Shown: one piece after another, positions 1 through 11,207 of the stretch
Position numbering within the stretch: position 1 is the stretch's first letter
Layout: the number at the start of each line of letters is the position of its first letter
NCBI GenBank assembly: GCA_905221615.1
Contig: CAJNDT010000511.1
Coordinates: 124,001 to 188,000, forward strand
Direction: 5' to 3'
DNA from: Symbiodinium sp. CCMP2592
Lineage: Eukaryota; Sar; Dinophyceae; Suessiales; Symbiodiniaceae
Length of the DNA stretch: 64,000 nt
The notes under the pieces: generated by a model
What the model saw: only the letters and a program-made list of their open reading frames with translations
Database searches by the model: none
What the model was told of the DNA's origin: nothing
Made by a program: the position numbers and the translations under genes

Positions 1-170
1 CCGCGCCTGGCAGCAAGTTCCCTTCGAACTGAACAGGCGGATCTCTGGGCTCAAGCATCCTTGCAGGGATCATGGGGCATATTATAGTAGATTATAGTAG
101 ATAAAAGCATACTACAGTATGTTATAGTGTATTACAGTATATCATACTATACCATATACTACCCTTGCAG

Positions 171-281
171 GATCATGGGACTTAGTAAGTAAGACTATAA
201 AGAAGGGAACTATACCAATAGTTACATTTATATAACCACAATAAGGTACAGAGAGCCTTGCTTACTAAGTCCCATGAGCTT
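171..281. repeat. Family A MITE-like element, diverged copy
   Basis: Inverted ends GATCATGGGACTTAGTAAGTAAG and CTTACTAAGTCCCATGAGC enclose an AT-rich middle with no coding capacity. The same ends recur at least ten times in the window. I infer a non-autonomous DNA element; the transposase is not in the window. Confidence 0.7.
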
Positions 282-1003
282 CCATCTGCCCAGAGAGCCC
301 CAGGGAGTAGACTAAGACTTTCAGTCATAATGTCCAGCCTGGTAACCCAGAGTCTGGAGGGTATACCTGGGCAGTACAAAACTTGGCTGTTTAGGGATAT
401 TCTCTTGGGTTTTAGATGAACAAAAGCTCTCCAAAAAATAATTCTTGAGGAGACTCTAGAAGGAACACACCCTTTTTCGCAAACTCCTTTATATGACTCC
501 TTGAGAAAGTAGGTTATGTGGGTGGTTAAGGTATTCCTTGTCAGGGGAACATTGGGATCTCGGAGTGCCTCCTGGTTTGAGATGCAACTGTCGGTTCTCG
601 GAGTGGAAGGGTTGAGGGCTTCGGAATGACGCAGTTTTTGGGGTTATACGTGAAATACCATACACTCGCCAGTATGTGTTGCATATGGTACTGTCTACAG
701 TATATTACATGTTATTTCTTATTCTCTGGTTTCCAGGTAGCTGGATTAGCCATACCTGTAGCCGAAAAGACCTACCTTTCTAAGAATTTATGTATATAGA
801 GACCATAGCAAGGAACCCTAAAAAGGTCTTTCTGGCTACAGGTAAGGTTTAGGGGTCTGGGGTATGGGAGTCTGGGGTTTGCTGTTGTACGGCACTTGGC
901 TTGCTGCCAAACCGCTGAACAGGTGTTTTCGCAATTTTGAGTCGCGACGAGTGTGGGTTTCGTGTTAAGGCTTTGGAGGTGGGAGCCCAAAGCACAACGT
1001 ACA

Positions 1004-1117
1004 TGGAGGATCATGGGACTTAGTAAGTATAAAGTTATATGTAAGGTAACTGTGCTTATAATTACTTATAACACCAATTACGGTACTTATAACCTTACTA
1101 AGTCCCGCGATCCTCCA
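1004..1117. repeat. Family A MITE-like element
   Basis: Ends TGGAGGATCATGGGACTTAG and CTAAGTCCCGCGATCCTCCA are complementary. The centre (TTATAAGTACTTATAA-like) is also partly self-complementary, so the whole element could fold as one hairpin. Confidence 0.75.
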
Positions 1118-1213
1118 ACTTATGGTAGTGTGCAGAAGTGTTTCCAAACCCGAAGACTGGCGGCCCCGAAGACCCTAAGCTCCCGAACCTTGAAGTGTAG
1201 GAAACTTGGATCT

Positions 1214-1317
1214 GGGTGGTTGTCAAACTTGGGGTGCCTTTTTGGGTCCTTATTATATTACTTCACCTAATATTTAGGGTACCCCAAAAAGGGACCATAA
1301 TTTTGACAACCACCCAT
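1214..1317. repeat. Family C MITE-like element
   Basis: Ends GGGTGGTTGTCAAACTTGG and ATAATTTTGACAACCACCC form a terminal inverted repeat; inside, CTTTTTGGGTCC pairs with CCCAAAAAGG. Related copies lie at 5008-5082 (one arm), 26863-26980, 27422-27511 and 55654-55761. Confidence 0.75.
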
Positions 1318-1896
1318 CTAATTGCACAGTCCGAGAGGCCAGTTGCCGCATTTAGACGGAAGCATGTGCCGTGTAAGGTAGTGCATCTCGTTGGATCTGG
1401 GCTCAGGGTTTGATTCTCAATAGCTCTGAACAAGAAGTAACAGCACTCCTCTTACTTCTTCGCTCTCCAATGGAAGTCGAAAGTGCTGTGGGCAGAGCTA
1501 CCCTAAGGAACCCTTGCCATATGGGAGTTTCCGAAAATAGGGGCCCTAATAAAGTACCCTAAATAGTAGGATCCGTTTAGCTCCAGTCGAGTCCCAATCC
1601 TTAAAGCCTTTGTGGCTGGCGATGCGGGAGCCGAAACCATGTCTAGAGAAACCCGGAGCCCCAAGTGGTAAACACCAACAAAAAACCTAAACCAAGAACC
1701 CTATGGTTTTTAATGTGTAGGGCTTAGGAAAAACAGCCCTGAGCCCGTAAACTGAGAGGGTTTCGTCCTCCCGAGTTTGCGGCGTTTTCAGGCTGCAGCG
1801 CGGGAGCTATCGGGGTAACGGCAGTTGCAGGGGCCTTGGCTTCCGCGTCGGAAGAGCTCGAGCCTCAGACTCCGCCCCGTAAGCCTCAGCAGGCTC

Positions 1897-2026
1897 TACT
1901 TAAAGGATCATGGGACTTAGTAAGTGGGGTTATAAATAAGGTAACTATACTTATAAGTACTTATAACCCCAATTAAGGCACAGGCACTTATAACCCTGCT
2001 TACCAGGTCCCATGATCCTCCAAGTA
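1897..2026. repeat. Family A MITE-like element
   Basis: TACTTAAAGGATCATGGGAC at the left end pairs with GTCCCATGATCCTCCAAGTA at the right. It ends about 165 bp before the ubiquitin-like ORF, so it lies in that gene's upstream region or 5' intron. Confidence 0.75.
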
Positions 2027-2192
2027 GACTATGAACCTCAAGGCCCTCCAAATACCCTCGCAGGAGTTATCTGCGCGACACTCCAGGAAATCAAGGCCTC
2101 AATGCCACCCTAAAGCCATATCCCGAGCCCCAGGCCTTGCGATTCATCCGTCCGTGAAGCAGACCTCCAGGCTCAACGAATGATCCTTGGCC

Positions 2193-3257
2193 ATGGATGT
2201 GGATATTGAGACGCTGCGATGTTCGTTGCAGAACAAGCCCTTCTACCTCAAGGAGAAGTCGCTGCTCCAGATGATCCAGCAGGCTGAGGCAGTCCACCTT
2301 CAGAAACAGGAGCTGCTTGCAACCACCGAGTGCCTCGCATGTGTTGCTGGCCCGGTCGGGGCGAATTCGACATCAGCCACCATGACCAAGGATGGCCAAG
2401 ACTTGCCGAAAGATGCGGCTCTCGAGATTTCAGCAAGCTCCAAGCCCGAGTGCTCTCTGCAAGGTTACCAAGTGTTCGTGAAGATGCTAAAAGGCCAGAC
2501 GCTGACCTTAGACGTGGAAGGAAGTGACACCATCGACAGCTGTAAAGAACTAATTCGATGCCGCGAAGGCATCCCGCCCGACCAGCAGCGCTTGATTTTC
2601 AAGGGAAACTTTCTGGAAGACGGACATACCTTGTTAGATTGTGGCATCGAAAAGGAGTCCATCTTGTTCCTTGTCAAGAAGACCAAGTATGGCCAAGACT
2701 CGCCGAAGCATGCAGCAAGCTCCAAGATCGATTGCAATCGGCAAGGTTACCAAGTGTTTGTGAGGATGCTAAACAAGACGCTGGCTTTTAACGTGGAAGG
2801 AAGTGACACCATTGGCAGCTGTAAAGAATTGATTCGAGACCGCGAAGGCATCCCTCCCGACCAGCAGCGCTTGTTTTTCAGGGGGAGCAAGCTTGAAGAC
2901 GGACGGACCTTGTCAGATTCCGGCATCGAAATGGAGTCCACATTGCACCTCCTGCTGCCTTTGCGCGGGGGCATGTACGATGAGATCTCCGGACGGCAAG
3001 GCTTCGAAGTGCTTCCCGACAAAATCGTCTTCGAGGATGGAAGCTCCTGGACGGTGGACGGAGGTTTAGTGAGCCTTCCGTGTAGCGGTGATGACGAGCG
3101 ACAGCGAAAGATGTCTTCGTTTTCCTCACTTGAAGAGATGGTGAGCCACCTGGAGTCGTCTCGGGTGGAGTTCTTGCTTCGGCGCTTAGAGCAGATCCAG
3201 ACGAGGACCCACATAACCGAGAAGGAAGCAGGTGTGTGGAGGTCCAGAGGCAACTAA
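2193..3257 (+). CDS. Tandem ubiquitin-like protein
   Basis: An intronless-looking ORF of 354 codons from the first ATG; the open frame extends only two non-ATG codons upstream. After about 90 residues without a recognised domain come two ubiquitin-like folds. The first (about 93-163) has [13 protein letters not shown] and LEDGHTL. The second (about 187-260) has [22 protein letters not shown] and ESTLHL, and ends in LRGG followed by Met, as at a polyubiquitin or Ub-fusion processing site. The Lys27 equivalent is kept in both. The Lys48 equivalent is Asn in the first and Ser in the second. Lys63 is kept in the first and is Met in the second. Ile44 becomes Phe in the second. Linkers before the domains ([18 protein letters not shown]) are also alike, so a unit of about 100 residues was duplicated. 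The last ~94 residues, with an acidic FEDGSSW segment and a helical [11 protein letters not shown] segment, I do not recognise. GAAGCAG followed by GTGTGTGG near 3230 is a good splice donor, so the true C-terminus may lie in another exon. Confidence 0.85.
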   Translation: MDVDIETLRCSLQNKPFYLKEKSLLQMIQQAEAVHLQKQELLATTECLACVAGPVGANSTSATMTKDGQDLPKDAALEISASSKPECSLQGYQVFVKMLKGQTLTLDVEGSDTIDSCKELIRCREGIPPDQQRLIFKGNFLEDGHTLLDCGIEKESILFLVKKTKYGQDSPKHAASSKIDCNRQGYQVFVRMLNKTLAFNVEGSDTIGSCKELIRDREGIPPDQQRLFFRGSKLEDGRTLSDSGIEMESTLHLLLPLRGGMYDEISGRQGFEVLPDKIVFEDGSSWTVDGGLVSLPCSGDDERQRKMSSFSSLEEMVSHLESSRVEFLLRRLEQIQTRTHITEKEAGVWRSRGN

Positions 3258-3459
3258 CTGCCCACAAGTGGCGTATCGTAAGCTCTTGCAGCAGACCAAC
3301 CCTGACCATTTTCAGGTCATCCTTGCAAAATCTTATTGCAGTACGTTCCGTTAGACTGTAAAATGTTACGGTGATAATTCGTGCACAGTCTTCTGTCAAG
3401 GGTTTCTCGGCGAGTTCCTGGTCTATCGCTGGTTTAGTTCTTTGGAGGCCCCAGGTTAC

Positions 3460-3561
3460 AGTTTAGGGTCTAGGGTTTAGGGTCTAGGGTTTAGGGTTCG
3501 GGTTTAGGGTCTAGGGTTTATAGGGTCTAGGGTTTAGGGTCTAGGGTTTAGGGTCTAGGGT
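3460..3561 (+). repeat. Degenerate TTTAGGG / TCTAGGG array
   Basis: Alternating GTTTAGG and GTCTAGG heptamers. This is interstitial telomere-type DNA, because unique sequence lies on both sides. It starts about 200 bp after the ubiquitin-like ORF. Confidence 0.85.
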
Positions 3562-3902
3562 TTCTGTCGCAAAGATGTTGCAGGTTGGATTTCGTTAAGC
3601 CACCCTTCGGAGCAAAGTTTGAAGGAGTCAGTCTCAATGCGACGCGAGACCAAGCTCTCTTTGTCTGGTAAGGTTGTGAAACGAGCGCCTTGTATGGTCA
3701 TTCTTTCGAAGGTGTCACTTGTTTGGCTTGGCCTTTCATGTTCCTAGTGTGACCTTGAGATCTCATTTGGCTTGTCTGTGTTGTGGGAGCATTAGCCGCT
3801 ACCCTAACCCCTAAACCACAGCTAAACCCTAAGACCCCAAACTTCTAAACCCTAAATCCCTACACCCTAAATCCAGAAACCCTCAGCCCCTAAATCCTTA
3901 AC

Positions 3903-4006
3903 TAACCATTGATATTATGGGAGCTAAGGAGCCAGGGATGATGATACTCCCTATTAAGTAAGGAGCTAAAGAGCCAAGGGAACCCCCAAAACCACTGGTT
4001 AGCTAA
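3903..4006. repeat. Family J dispersed element
   Basis: About 100 bp beginning ACCATTGATATTATGGGAGC and ending CCCCCAAAACCACTGGTTA. A close copy lies at 52970-53063 in the same orientation. Inverted ends are weak (ACCATTG against CACTGGT). Confidence 0.65.
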
Positions 4007-4430
4007 CCCCTATACCACTGCTAAACCCTAAGACCCCAAACTTCTAAACCCTAAATCCCTACACCCTAAATCCCCGAACCCTCAACCCCTAAATCCTTAA
4101 AGCCTTAAACCCCTTAAACCCAGAAGACAGCACCGAAGATTCGACCAAGGCCGCTGTGGCGACTTCTTCAGCGGGCCGGCCCGAGCCTCATCAAAGCGAA
4201 GGTTCCAGAGACAGGGCTGCGGCTCACGTTTAGGGTTTAGGGATGTTTAGGATTTTGGGGTTTTGGGGTTTAGGGTTTAGAGTTTAGGGTTCGCTGGCAC
4301 ACAATCCAAGCCCATGCTGAAAGGGGCCTTCCGTCCATGTATTCAGGCGATTGCACAAGTCCTGATGCAAAAAGGGGCCTCAAGGGCTGAACCTGGGTTG
4401 CCTGGCGCTGCTAGACTCTCTGGATGCAAC

Positions 4431-4467
<37 letters not shown>

Positions 4468-6839
4468 CTACGGAAGGGTTTAAGGCTTGGTCTTCAAGCG
4501 CAGTTGCAAGAAAAGGGTTTAGGGGGTTTTGGGTTTAGTGTAGAGGGTGCCCCCTAGAGCTTCGCTGCCGGCATACACTCCAAGTCCGTGCTCAAAAAGT
4601 GTAGAGGGTGCCCTAAGCCCCAAACCCTAAACCCAACTGATACAAGCGAGAATCGACTCCAATCTACTTTTCACACCGACTCCGCACCTAAGAACCTCGC
4701 CTGGCTGTGTCCGAGTTGTGAGAACGTAAGCCCAACTGATAGCACAGAGCCTGGGTTCAACAGTGCTAAGTGTGCAAAGCTGATCAGCAGAGTTTGGGTT
4801 CAGAAAGAGGTTCAGGGGTTCTGTGAGAATCGCCTTGGCATTCAAGACGAATAGGGTTCCTTTGAGGGGGTCTATAAGGGTCGGACCCTCGCCACCCCAA
4901 ATCTTGCGGAAAGGAACACTGCGGGGGCCCTTGTTTTTCCATGCAATTAAGGCTTCTTCCGTACAAAAACGGTTTATACAAACGGGCGATTACATATCCT
5001 TGTAATGTATGGGTAGTTGTCAAAATTATGGTACATTTTTGGGTCCCGATTATAGTACGGCACCTAATATTTAGGGTGCCCAATTAGGAACCTTGTGCAA
5101 AACAAAGCAATATTCGATTTTCATGCCGTGCAGAGTTTGAGGACTCGGGCTAGGGCCTGCGGGGGCGGGAGGCCTCCAGCCAGCCCCTGCTTTTGGGGCC
5201 GTAATAATTACCTACACTATTTTGGGGGTTCTTTATTGTTTTATATAGTATAGTTAGCCCCAAAACCCCATTATACTATTTTGGGAGGTTCCTTATTGTA
5301 ATAACAGTAGATTTAGCCCCAACACCACATTCTAATTGTTAAGGCCCCTATATTAGAGGGCCGGGGGGGCTGGGGAGGGCACAGGGCGTTCCGCCTTCAA
5401 ATCTTAAGCGCGTAGCCTTTGCAAACCCTAAATCCCTTCACCGTAGTGCCCTACATCCTGAAACCCTAGAGCCTTAAACAACCCTAAACTTAAGCCCCAG
5501 CGTTGAAGCCCTACAGTACCAAACGGACACAGGCAAAATCCCTTGAGGTATAGTCCGCAATCGTAGTAGAATCCATACCACACCGTATGCTGATTGTTCA
5601 AGCCCCTACACAAAACTCCTACAGAATTCTGTTAACCTTACCCTTCAGGTGGGAGGTTATAGAGCCCAGCAAAGCCTAGACTTATCCAGTCCCTCGTCAA
5701 AACAATACGATCAATAGTATTACGGTGTTAAGTATTCATAACAAGACTAGCTGTACTCCTGATGAAATTACGTAGCAACAACAGGCAACGATGAGGTAAT
5801 GACAGTAATTAGTGTAGGAGTCATTATTTCAGACTGTGGTGTCCGGTGAGATACCCTAAACCCTCAAATCTTCAACCCTAAGCCCTAGATGCTGAACCAA
5901 ACAGGACTGCTCGGTGGGCGAATGCCCGCCCGGCTACGAGTACGCAGCTGCGCAGCATTGGGGGATCCTTGAGCCCCAAACCAAATCGCACACCCCCTGC
6001 TTAGTTCGTGAGGGAGGCATGTAGCATACTAGGAGGGGCTTGAACATAGTAGTTTTCTCTATACTCCATATTCAGCAGGACCTACTCAGGCATTCCAAAT
6101 TGCAGGTTTCATTGTGTGTCTCACCAACATGGCGTGCGGAAGGGTAAACCTGAACCTTAAACTTAAACTTGAACCCGAACTAAACCCTGAACTCCAAACC
6201 CTTCTAGAGCCCCCTTACCTTCCTTAATTGCCGCTTCCAAATCCCATATATGAATATGGAGACCCTTGTGAAGCCAAACCCCTGAACTTCGGCACTGTTC
6301 GGGGTGTCGGGTTTGGGGTGGTTGGGGTTTAGGGCGGCTAGGGTTTACCGTAGTTTTGACTTAGTTTTGGGTTCGGAGGCATGGGATCATTTGGTCGACC
6401 ACTTCAACTGCCGCCGGTGCCGCCCTGGAACCTTCAAGGCCCAGGAAGTTTTACCAGAGCTCGAAATTGGAATCAGGGTTTAAGGTTTGGGGTTTTGTTG
6501 GAACTTTTTAACCTCTTAGCATTGAGGGATTTGTACTGGCGTTCTAAACGTCAGGGGTTCGCTAAAGTAAGACCTTGACAGATGAACAACCGCTGAACGC
6601 AAGCTATCTGTGAAGGACCACGCGACATTGTACAACCTCAACCGGCAACAACAAAAACAAGAACTACATCAAGAACAATAACAGCAATATCCGCAAGCAC
6701 AACCATCAACCAGCAACCAACAAGCAACTATCAACAAACAACGCTGAAACAAAGATCAGCGAGCAACAAGCAACAAGCAACATACAACAAATCAGTAGCA
6801 GCAGCAGCAACTACAGCAGCAAAATCATAGTGACCGTCG

Positions 6840-6854
6840 GGTACCACTGCTGCT

Positions 6855-6891
<37 letters not shown>

Positions 6892-6945
6892 CTACTACTA
6901 CGACTACGACTGCGACTACGACTACGACCACTACTACTACTACTA

Positions 6946-7044
<99 letters not shown>

Positions 7045-7063
7045 GACAAGCGGGAGCCAAAAA

Positions 7064-7135
<72 letters not shown>

Positions 7136-7205
7136 GCTAATTATGTTTGTGCTGCAGCGAAGTAGTAGTAGTAGTAGCAGTAGTAGTAGCAGCTGTAGTA
7201 GTAGG
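6840..7205. repeat. Trinucleotide satellite, inverted
   Basis: Almost pure CTA/CGA triplets to about 7135, interrupted at 7044-7065, then switching to AGT/AGC triplets at 7165-7205. The second part is the reverse complement of the first, so the tract can fold on itself. Long ORFs of one or two amino acids across it are translation of the satellite. Confidence 0.9.
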
Positions 7206-8269
7206 ACGAGGAAGGATCATACGCCAATTCCTGAGACCTGTTTGGCCGCACAGGCAGAAACGAACAACTTCGACAGCCGCCTGCCATTTAAGATTCGGTG
7301 TTTCGCAGGCTGGACGCAAAAAGTGGTTTGGTAAGGCATAGAGAAGAGTTGGAGATATTGTGTTCTGCGAGCAGTGTGCGGTTTGTTCGAGAGTTCGGGT
7401 TCTTTAGAGCGAGAAAACCTCGCGAATTGTCTGGTCAAAGCCACTGCTTGGGCTTTCGCAAATTGAATCAGTCTGGTCAGTCTGATCCTAATCTCAAGCC
7501 ATCGGCTCCTGAACGGCCCAATCCTGTGCCGTGCAGCTGACGTGATTTCTGAGGCTGCCAGCGCTGCGAGGACCGCGTTGATTTAGCTCATAACTTACGG
7601 GTTTACAATAATTATTAATAAGTCACTTGCGAACTAGCCAACTAACTAGACAAAACTTAGTCTAATCTGACTAGCCAACCAACTCTCGACGAAACTGACT
7701 AATTCTGTAACTAGCTAGCTAACTACCCTGAGGCCTAAGCTCCCAAGATACGAAGTTCATGGCCGGTCGTCGAAGTCTTCTTTTGCTTAGCAACTTCGGC
7801 TGCCCCTCCAGGACGGCACCTATACCAAAGGCTACGGCTCTGCCGCTGGGCTTTTTGGGGGAAGTGACACAATACACTTCAGTATGAACACCATGCTACA
7901 CGGGTCCAGTCCAGTGGCTGTAGTAATAGCTTATGGGCACGCTACAGTTGGCAGAGCCCGATAGCAGAGTAATTCAGGGAAGGGGTGAGGACGTCTTTGC
8001 CAGATCTAAACTGTACTGTGCTGTACTGTACTGTACCAATACCATACTATACTCTGTAATATACTGCACTCTATACTATACTACACTACCCTTCACTGCT
8101 GCTGCTACTTCGACTGCGACTACGGCGACGACTACGACTACGGCAAATACATTCGATAAGAAACGGCGCAGGTGAGATCAGACCCTGGAAATTTCTTATG
8201 GGGGCAAAATGGAAATTACAAATGTGAGATAGGTTCAGGGTCTGAATTGGATTTCTAAAACAGTATCCC

Positions 8270-8800
8270 CAGCCTCCAGACCCCTTCCAGCCCTCCAGCC
8301 CTCCAGCCCTCCAGCCCTCCAGCCCCTCCAGCCCTCCAGCCCTCCAGCCCTCCAGCCCTCCAGCCCCTCCAGCCCTCCTCCAGCCCTGCCCTCCAGCCCT
8401 GCCCTCCAGCCCTCCAGCCCTCCAGCCCTCCAGCCCTCCAGCCCTCCAACTCCAGCCCTCCAGCCCAGCCTTCCAGCCCTCCAGCCCCTCCAGCCCTAGG
8501 CCTCCAGCCCCTCCAGCCCTCCAGCCCTCCAGCCTTCCAGCCCCAGCCCTCCAGCTTTCCAGCCCTCCCCTCCAGCCCTCAGCCCTCCAGCCCTCCTAGG
8601 GCTGGAGGGGCTGGAGGGCTGGGGCTGGAGGGCTGGAGGGCTGGAGGGCTGGAGAGCTGGAAGGGCTGGAGGGCTGGAGGGCTGGAGGGCTGGAGGGCTG
8701 GAGGGCTGGAGGGCTGGAGGGCTGGAGGGCTGGAGGGCTTGGAGGGCTGGAGGGCTGGAGTTGGAGGGCTGGGTTGGTGGATACTGGAGGCTGGAAGGTG
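8270..8800. repeat. 9-bp minisatellite forming a large palindrome
   Basis: CCCTCCAGC units run from about 8281 to 8595, then the array flips at CCTAGG (8595-8600) to GCTGGAGGG units until about 8770. Spacing varies through CCCC and CCAGCCC slips. Outer flanks are also partly complementary (CAGTATCC near 8262, GGATACTGG near 8778), so the inversion extends beyond the satellite. Confidence 0.9.
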
Positions 8801-10590
8801 AAAGGGTTGGGGGGTTGTTTGATTAAGAAATTCCGTGACATCTGGACGCTGAGCTAAGAAATTGCTAGCGAGACCCCAATTTCTTGTTTGAAACGATTTC
8901 TTATTAAATGCGTTCACCGTACTACGTCTACTACGCCTACTACGACTACTACGACGACTACGACTACTAGGACTACTAGGACTACTACGACTACTACGAC
9001 TACTACGACTACTACGACTGCTACGACTACTACGACTACTACGACTACTACGACTACTACGACTACTGCGACTACGACGACTCTACTACTTCTACTACTA
9101 GCCACCCCCAATCCCCTGCCAACCACCTGGCGCTTAAACCGTTGAGCAAACAGGGAACAGTACGAAGGATAACTCACTCATTAAGCGCGAACACAAGGGG
9201 GGAGAAGCAGCTAGCTGTATGTAGGAAAACCGACCCTCTAAACCGCAAAAGCTGTAGAATAGGCAAGGGTGACAAAGCATCATCGTCAACATCATCGCGT
9301 GGACATTTCCAGTCCTTCTTGGCCATGGCTGACTCACATACTCGAAGCGCAAGCTAGCATGGCCGCAAAAAATGTTTGGGGCTGCCATGTTTGTCTACCC
9401 AGCAAGAATGGTGTTAAGGAGAGGTGGTTGGTTGGGGGGAGCCTGCTGCTGCTACTGCTACTGCGACTGCTACTGCGACTACTACTACTGCGACTGCTAC
9501 TGCTTACTACTACTGCTACTACTACTACTCCTGCTGCTGCTGCTGCTCCGACGACGACTGCTGCTACTACTACTGCCAGTCCTAGCCCCCAGAACCCTAA
9601 ATCTTAGCTAGGTAGGAGTCACAAAATCCCAGGCCTCGTGCAAGCAGTGCGCCGGCTGGATGTTCGCCTTTGAGACTTCCCGGGCGCCGAAACCGAACTC
9701 TGGGTTTGGGGTTTATTCTGGCCGGGCGAGCACTAATCAAGCCTGTGGAAAAAGGGTTCAGGAAAATTTCAGGTTTCGGGTTCTGTTCAGAGTCTTAGCA
9801 AAGCACCTATGGGAGCTGTCTCTTGGTGTAAGGTTTGGGCTTTGGGGGTTTTTCCGCTTAGACTTCATGATTTGGGCGTCCAGGGTCTGTAGTAGAAAGC
9901 GTAGAGAAATTTGTGGGTGACCCTACACCCTAAACTCTAAACCCCTGAGCCCCTAAAACCCTAAACCCCTAAACCCCTGAACCCTAAACCCTCAACTAGT
10001 GTTATTGGAGTGGTTGTTACTGCTTCATCCCTGTTAGAGAAGTTTCACTCGTCAGACTCCGACCCATATGCCTCGCCTGGATTGTCCGAGTGTGAGCGCC
10101 GAAAACCCTCAACCCTAAACTCTAAACCCCTTAGCCCCTAAAACCCTAAAACCCTAAACCCCTACACCCCTGAACCCTAAACCCTCAACCCTAAACGGTT
10201 TGACTGACCTCAGGGCTTCGATGTGAAGCCCGAAACCCTACGGTTTTTGGGGTTTAGGGCAAAGTGTAAAGTAGGCCTTAGACCTAAACCGGGTTCCTAG
10301 TTGTTTTGTTTGAACAAATTGCCTGATGTGAATGCAGCGTCTTGTTGATGGGGTTCGCAGACTTTTGTGGCTTTCGTTCTTCTGTAAGATAGGGCGTTTG
10401 GCACACGGGTGTGCCGTGCCGTTAGTTTTATGTCATCTAGTCAGGTATAGTGGAATGCACAGTAGCAACAAAGTAAAATAAACCGGGAATACAGCAGTGC
10501 TACTTCATAGTTCCGTACTGTAGCAGTACGGTAGAAGATCTTGAAGATGTCGTTTGGTTTCGTAGGGTTTTTTTACTCCGAAACCCAAAC

Positions 10591-10702
10591 CATATGGGGG
10601 TTTCCGAAAATTAGGGGTACCTTATTTTGGAGTCCCTATACTTTGGATCCTGCTATTTCGGGTACTTTGATGGGGTCCCTTATGTTCGGAAACTCCCATA
10701 TG
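10591..10702. repeat. Family B MITE-like element
   Basis: CATATGGGGGTTTCCGAAAA at the left pairs with TCGGAAACTCCCATATG at the right. Inner blocks GGGGTACC, GGTCCC and GGATCC recur in all copies: about 21771-21876, 22035-22134, 48724-48832 and 57254-57361, plus fragments near 1521, 26296 and 51917. Confidence 0.8.
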
Positions 10703-10791
10703 TCAGTTTACATACCAACTAGACCAAGAGCCCGAGCCCTGGTAAACCCTTGGGCAAGCCTCCCCGGGCTCCCCTTCCCAGGGAACCCAGT

Positions 10792-10869
10792 ATCCCTTAA
10801 TTTAGGAATATACCTTAAATCGTATTCGGGATCCTACTATAATTTAAGGTATATCCCTTAATTAAGGGG
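10792..10869. repeat. Family H MITE-like element
   Basis: TATCCCTTAATTTAGGAATA pairs with the TATCCCTTAATTAAGGGG end. Copies lie at 36670-36767 and 50960-51040, always with a GGATCC block in the middle. Confidence 0.7.
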
Positions 10870-11021
10870 TCTTGGGATCTCTGGGTTGCTATCATCTACT
10901 TACTGAAGATTGACCACTAGCAGAAGGGAAGATGCAATGACCCGAGCTATTGCGCTTTATAGACCACCGGTCGACAGCCTGCCAAATCGTGAGCAGGGCA
11001 CGGGAAACAAACACATTACAG

Positions 11022-11207
11022 AGGGTTGCCTAGTCTCAAAAAACTAGCTCTCGACCTATCTGCTTACCGACATGCCTCTCTCGCTGTCACACTCTCTGGG
11101 CCTCTCCCGTTCTTGTGGGCATTGAAGGAGCTAGCGCATGAAATTGGGCTTAAAGATGTTTCTGAAGCGGCAGAGTCGCACTTTCAGCCTGAAACCTGCA
11201 AAGATGG
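11022..11207 (+). CDS. Candidate exon, unrecognised protein
   Basis: An open segment with protein-like amino-acid use, including LKKLALDLSAYRHASLAVT and ALKELAHEIGLKDVSEAAE, between a plausible acceptor (CATTACAG at 11014-11021) and a donor (GATGG then GTTTCGGG). There is no ATG at its start, which suits an internal exon. I do not recognise the family. It could be a 5' exon of the split gene further right, which has the same orientation, but no phase link was established. Confidence 0.3.

Larger units (their letters stand above)
1..2180. other. Repeat-rich region without recognisable gene
   Basis: No convincing coding sequence. The first 160 bases hold a degenerate AT-rich array of GTATAGTATATTA-like units. 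Family A elements lie at 171-281, 1004-1117 and 1897-2026, a family C element at 1214-1317 and half of a family B element near 1521-1574. The short ORFs here are the arms of these inverted repeats read through. Confidence 0.6.
3258..8260. other. Gene-poor region: telomere-like repeats, MITEs, satellites
   Basis: No gene recognised. Degenerate TTTAGGG or CCCTAAA runs occur at about 3460-3560, 3800-3900, 4020-4120 and 4225-4290, then a GA tract at 4435-4465. A family J element lies at 3903-4006, half a family C element at 5008-5082 and two fused family D elements near 5195-5360. CTA-type trinucleotide satellite DNA runs from 6840 to 7205. The 7298-7540 ORF has no recognisable features. AT-rich GTACTGTACTGTACC-like DNA lies near 8010-8095. 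Confidence 0.55.
8801..11021. other. Satellites and telomere-like repeats
   Basis: TAC/GAC triplets at about 8925-9100 and CTG/CTA triplets at 9448-9575. CCCTAAA-type runs at 9930-9990 and 10110-10195 are each preceded by a recurring short motif (see findings). A family B element lies at 10591-10702 and a family H element at 10792-10869. No gene recognised. Confidence 0.55.

Noticed and set aside
6731-7165. Long ORFs of Val, Ser or Tyr repeats on both strands
   Set aside because: They are translations of CTA/AGT triplet satellite DNA; all frames are open and none has non-repetitive protein text.
8255-8917. Pro/Ser/Leu-Gln repeat ORFs and Gly-Trp-Arg-Ala ORF
   Set aside because: Translation of the 9-bp minisatellite; both strands open because of the inverted array.
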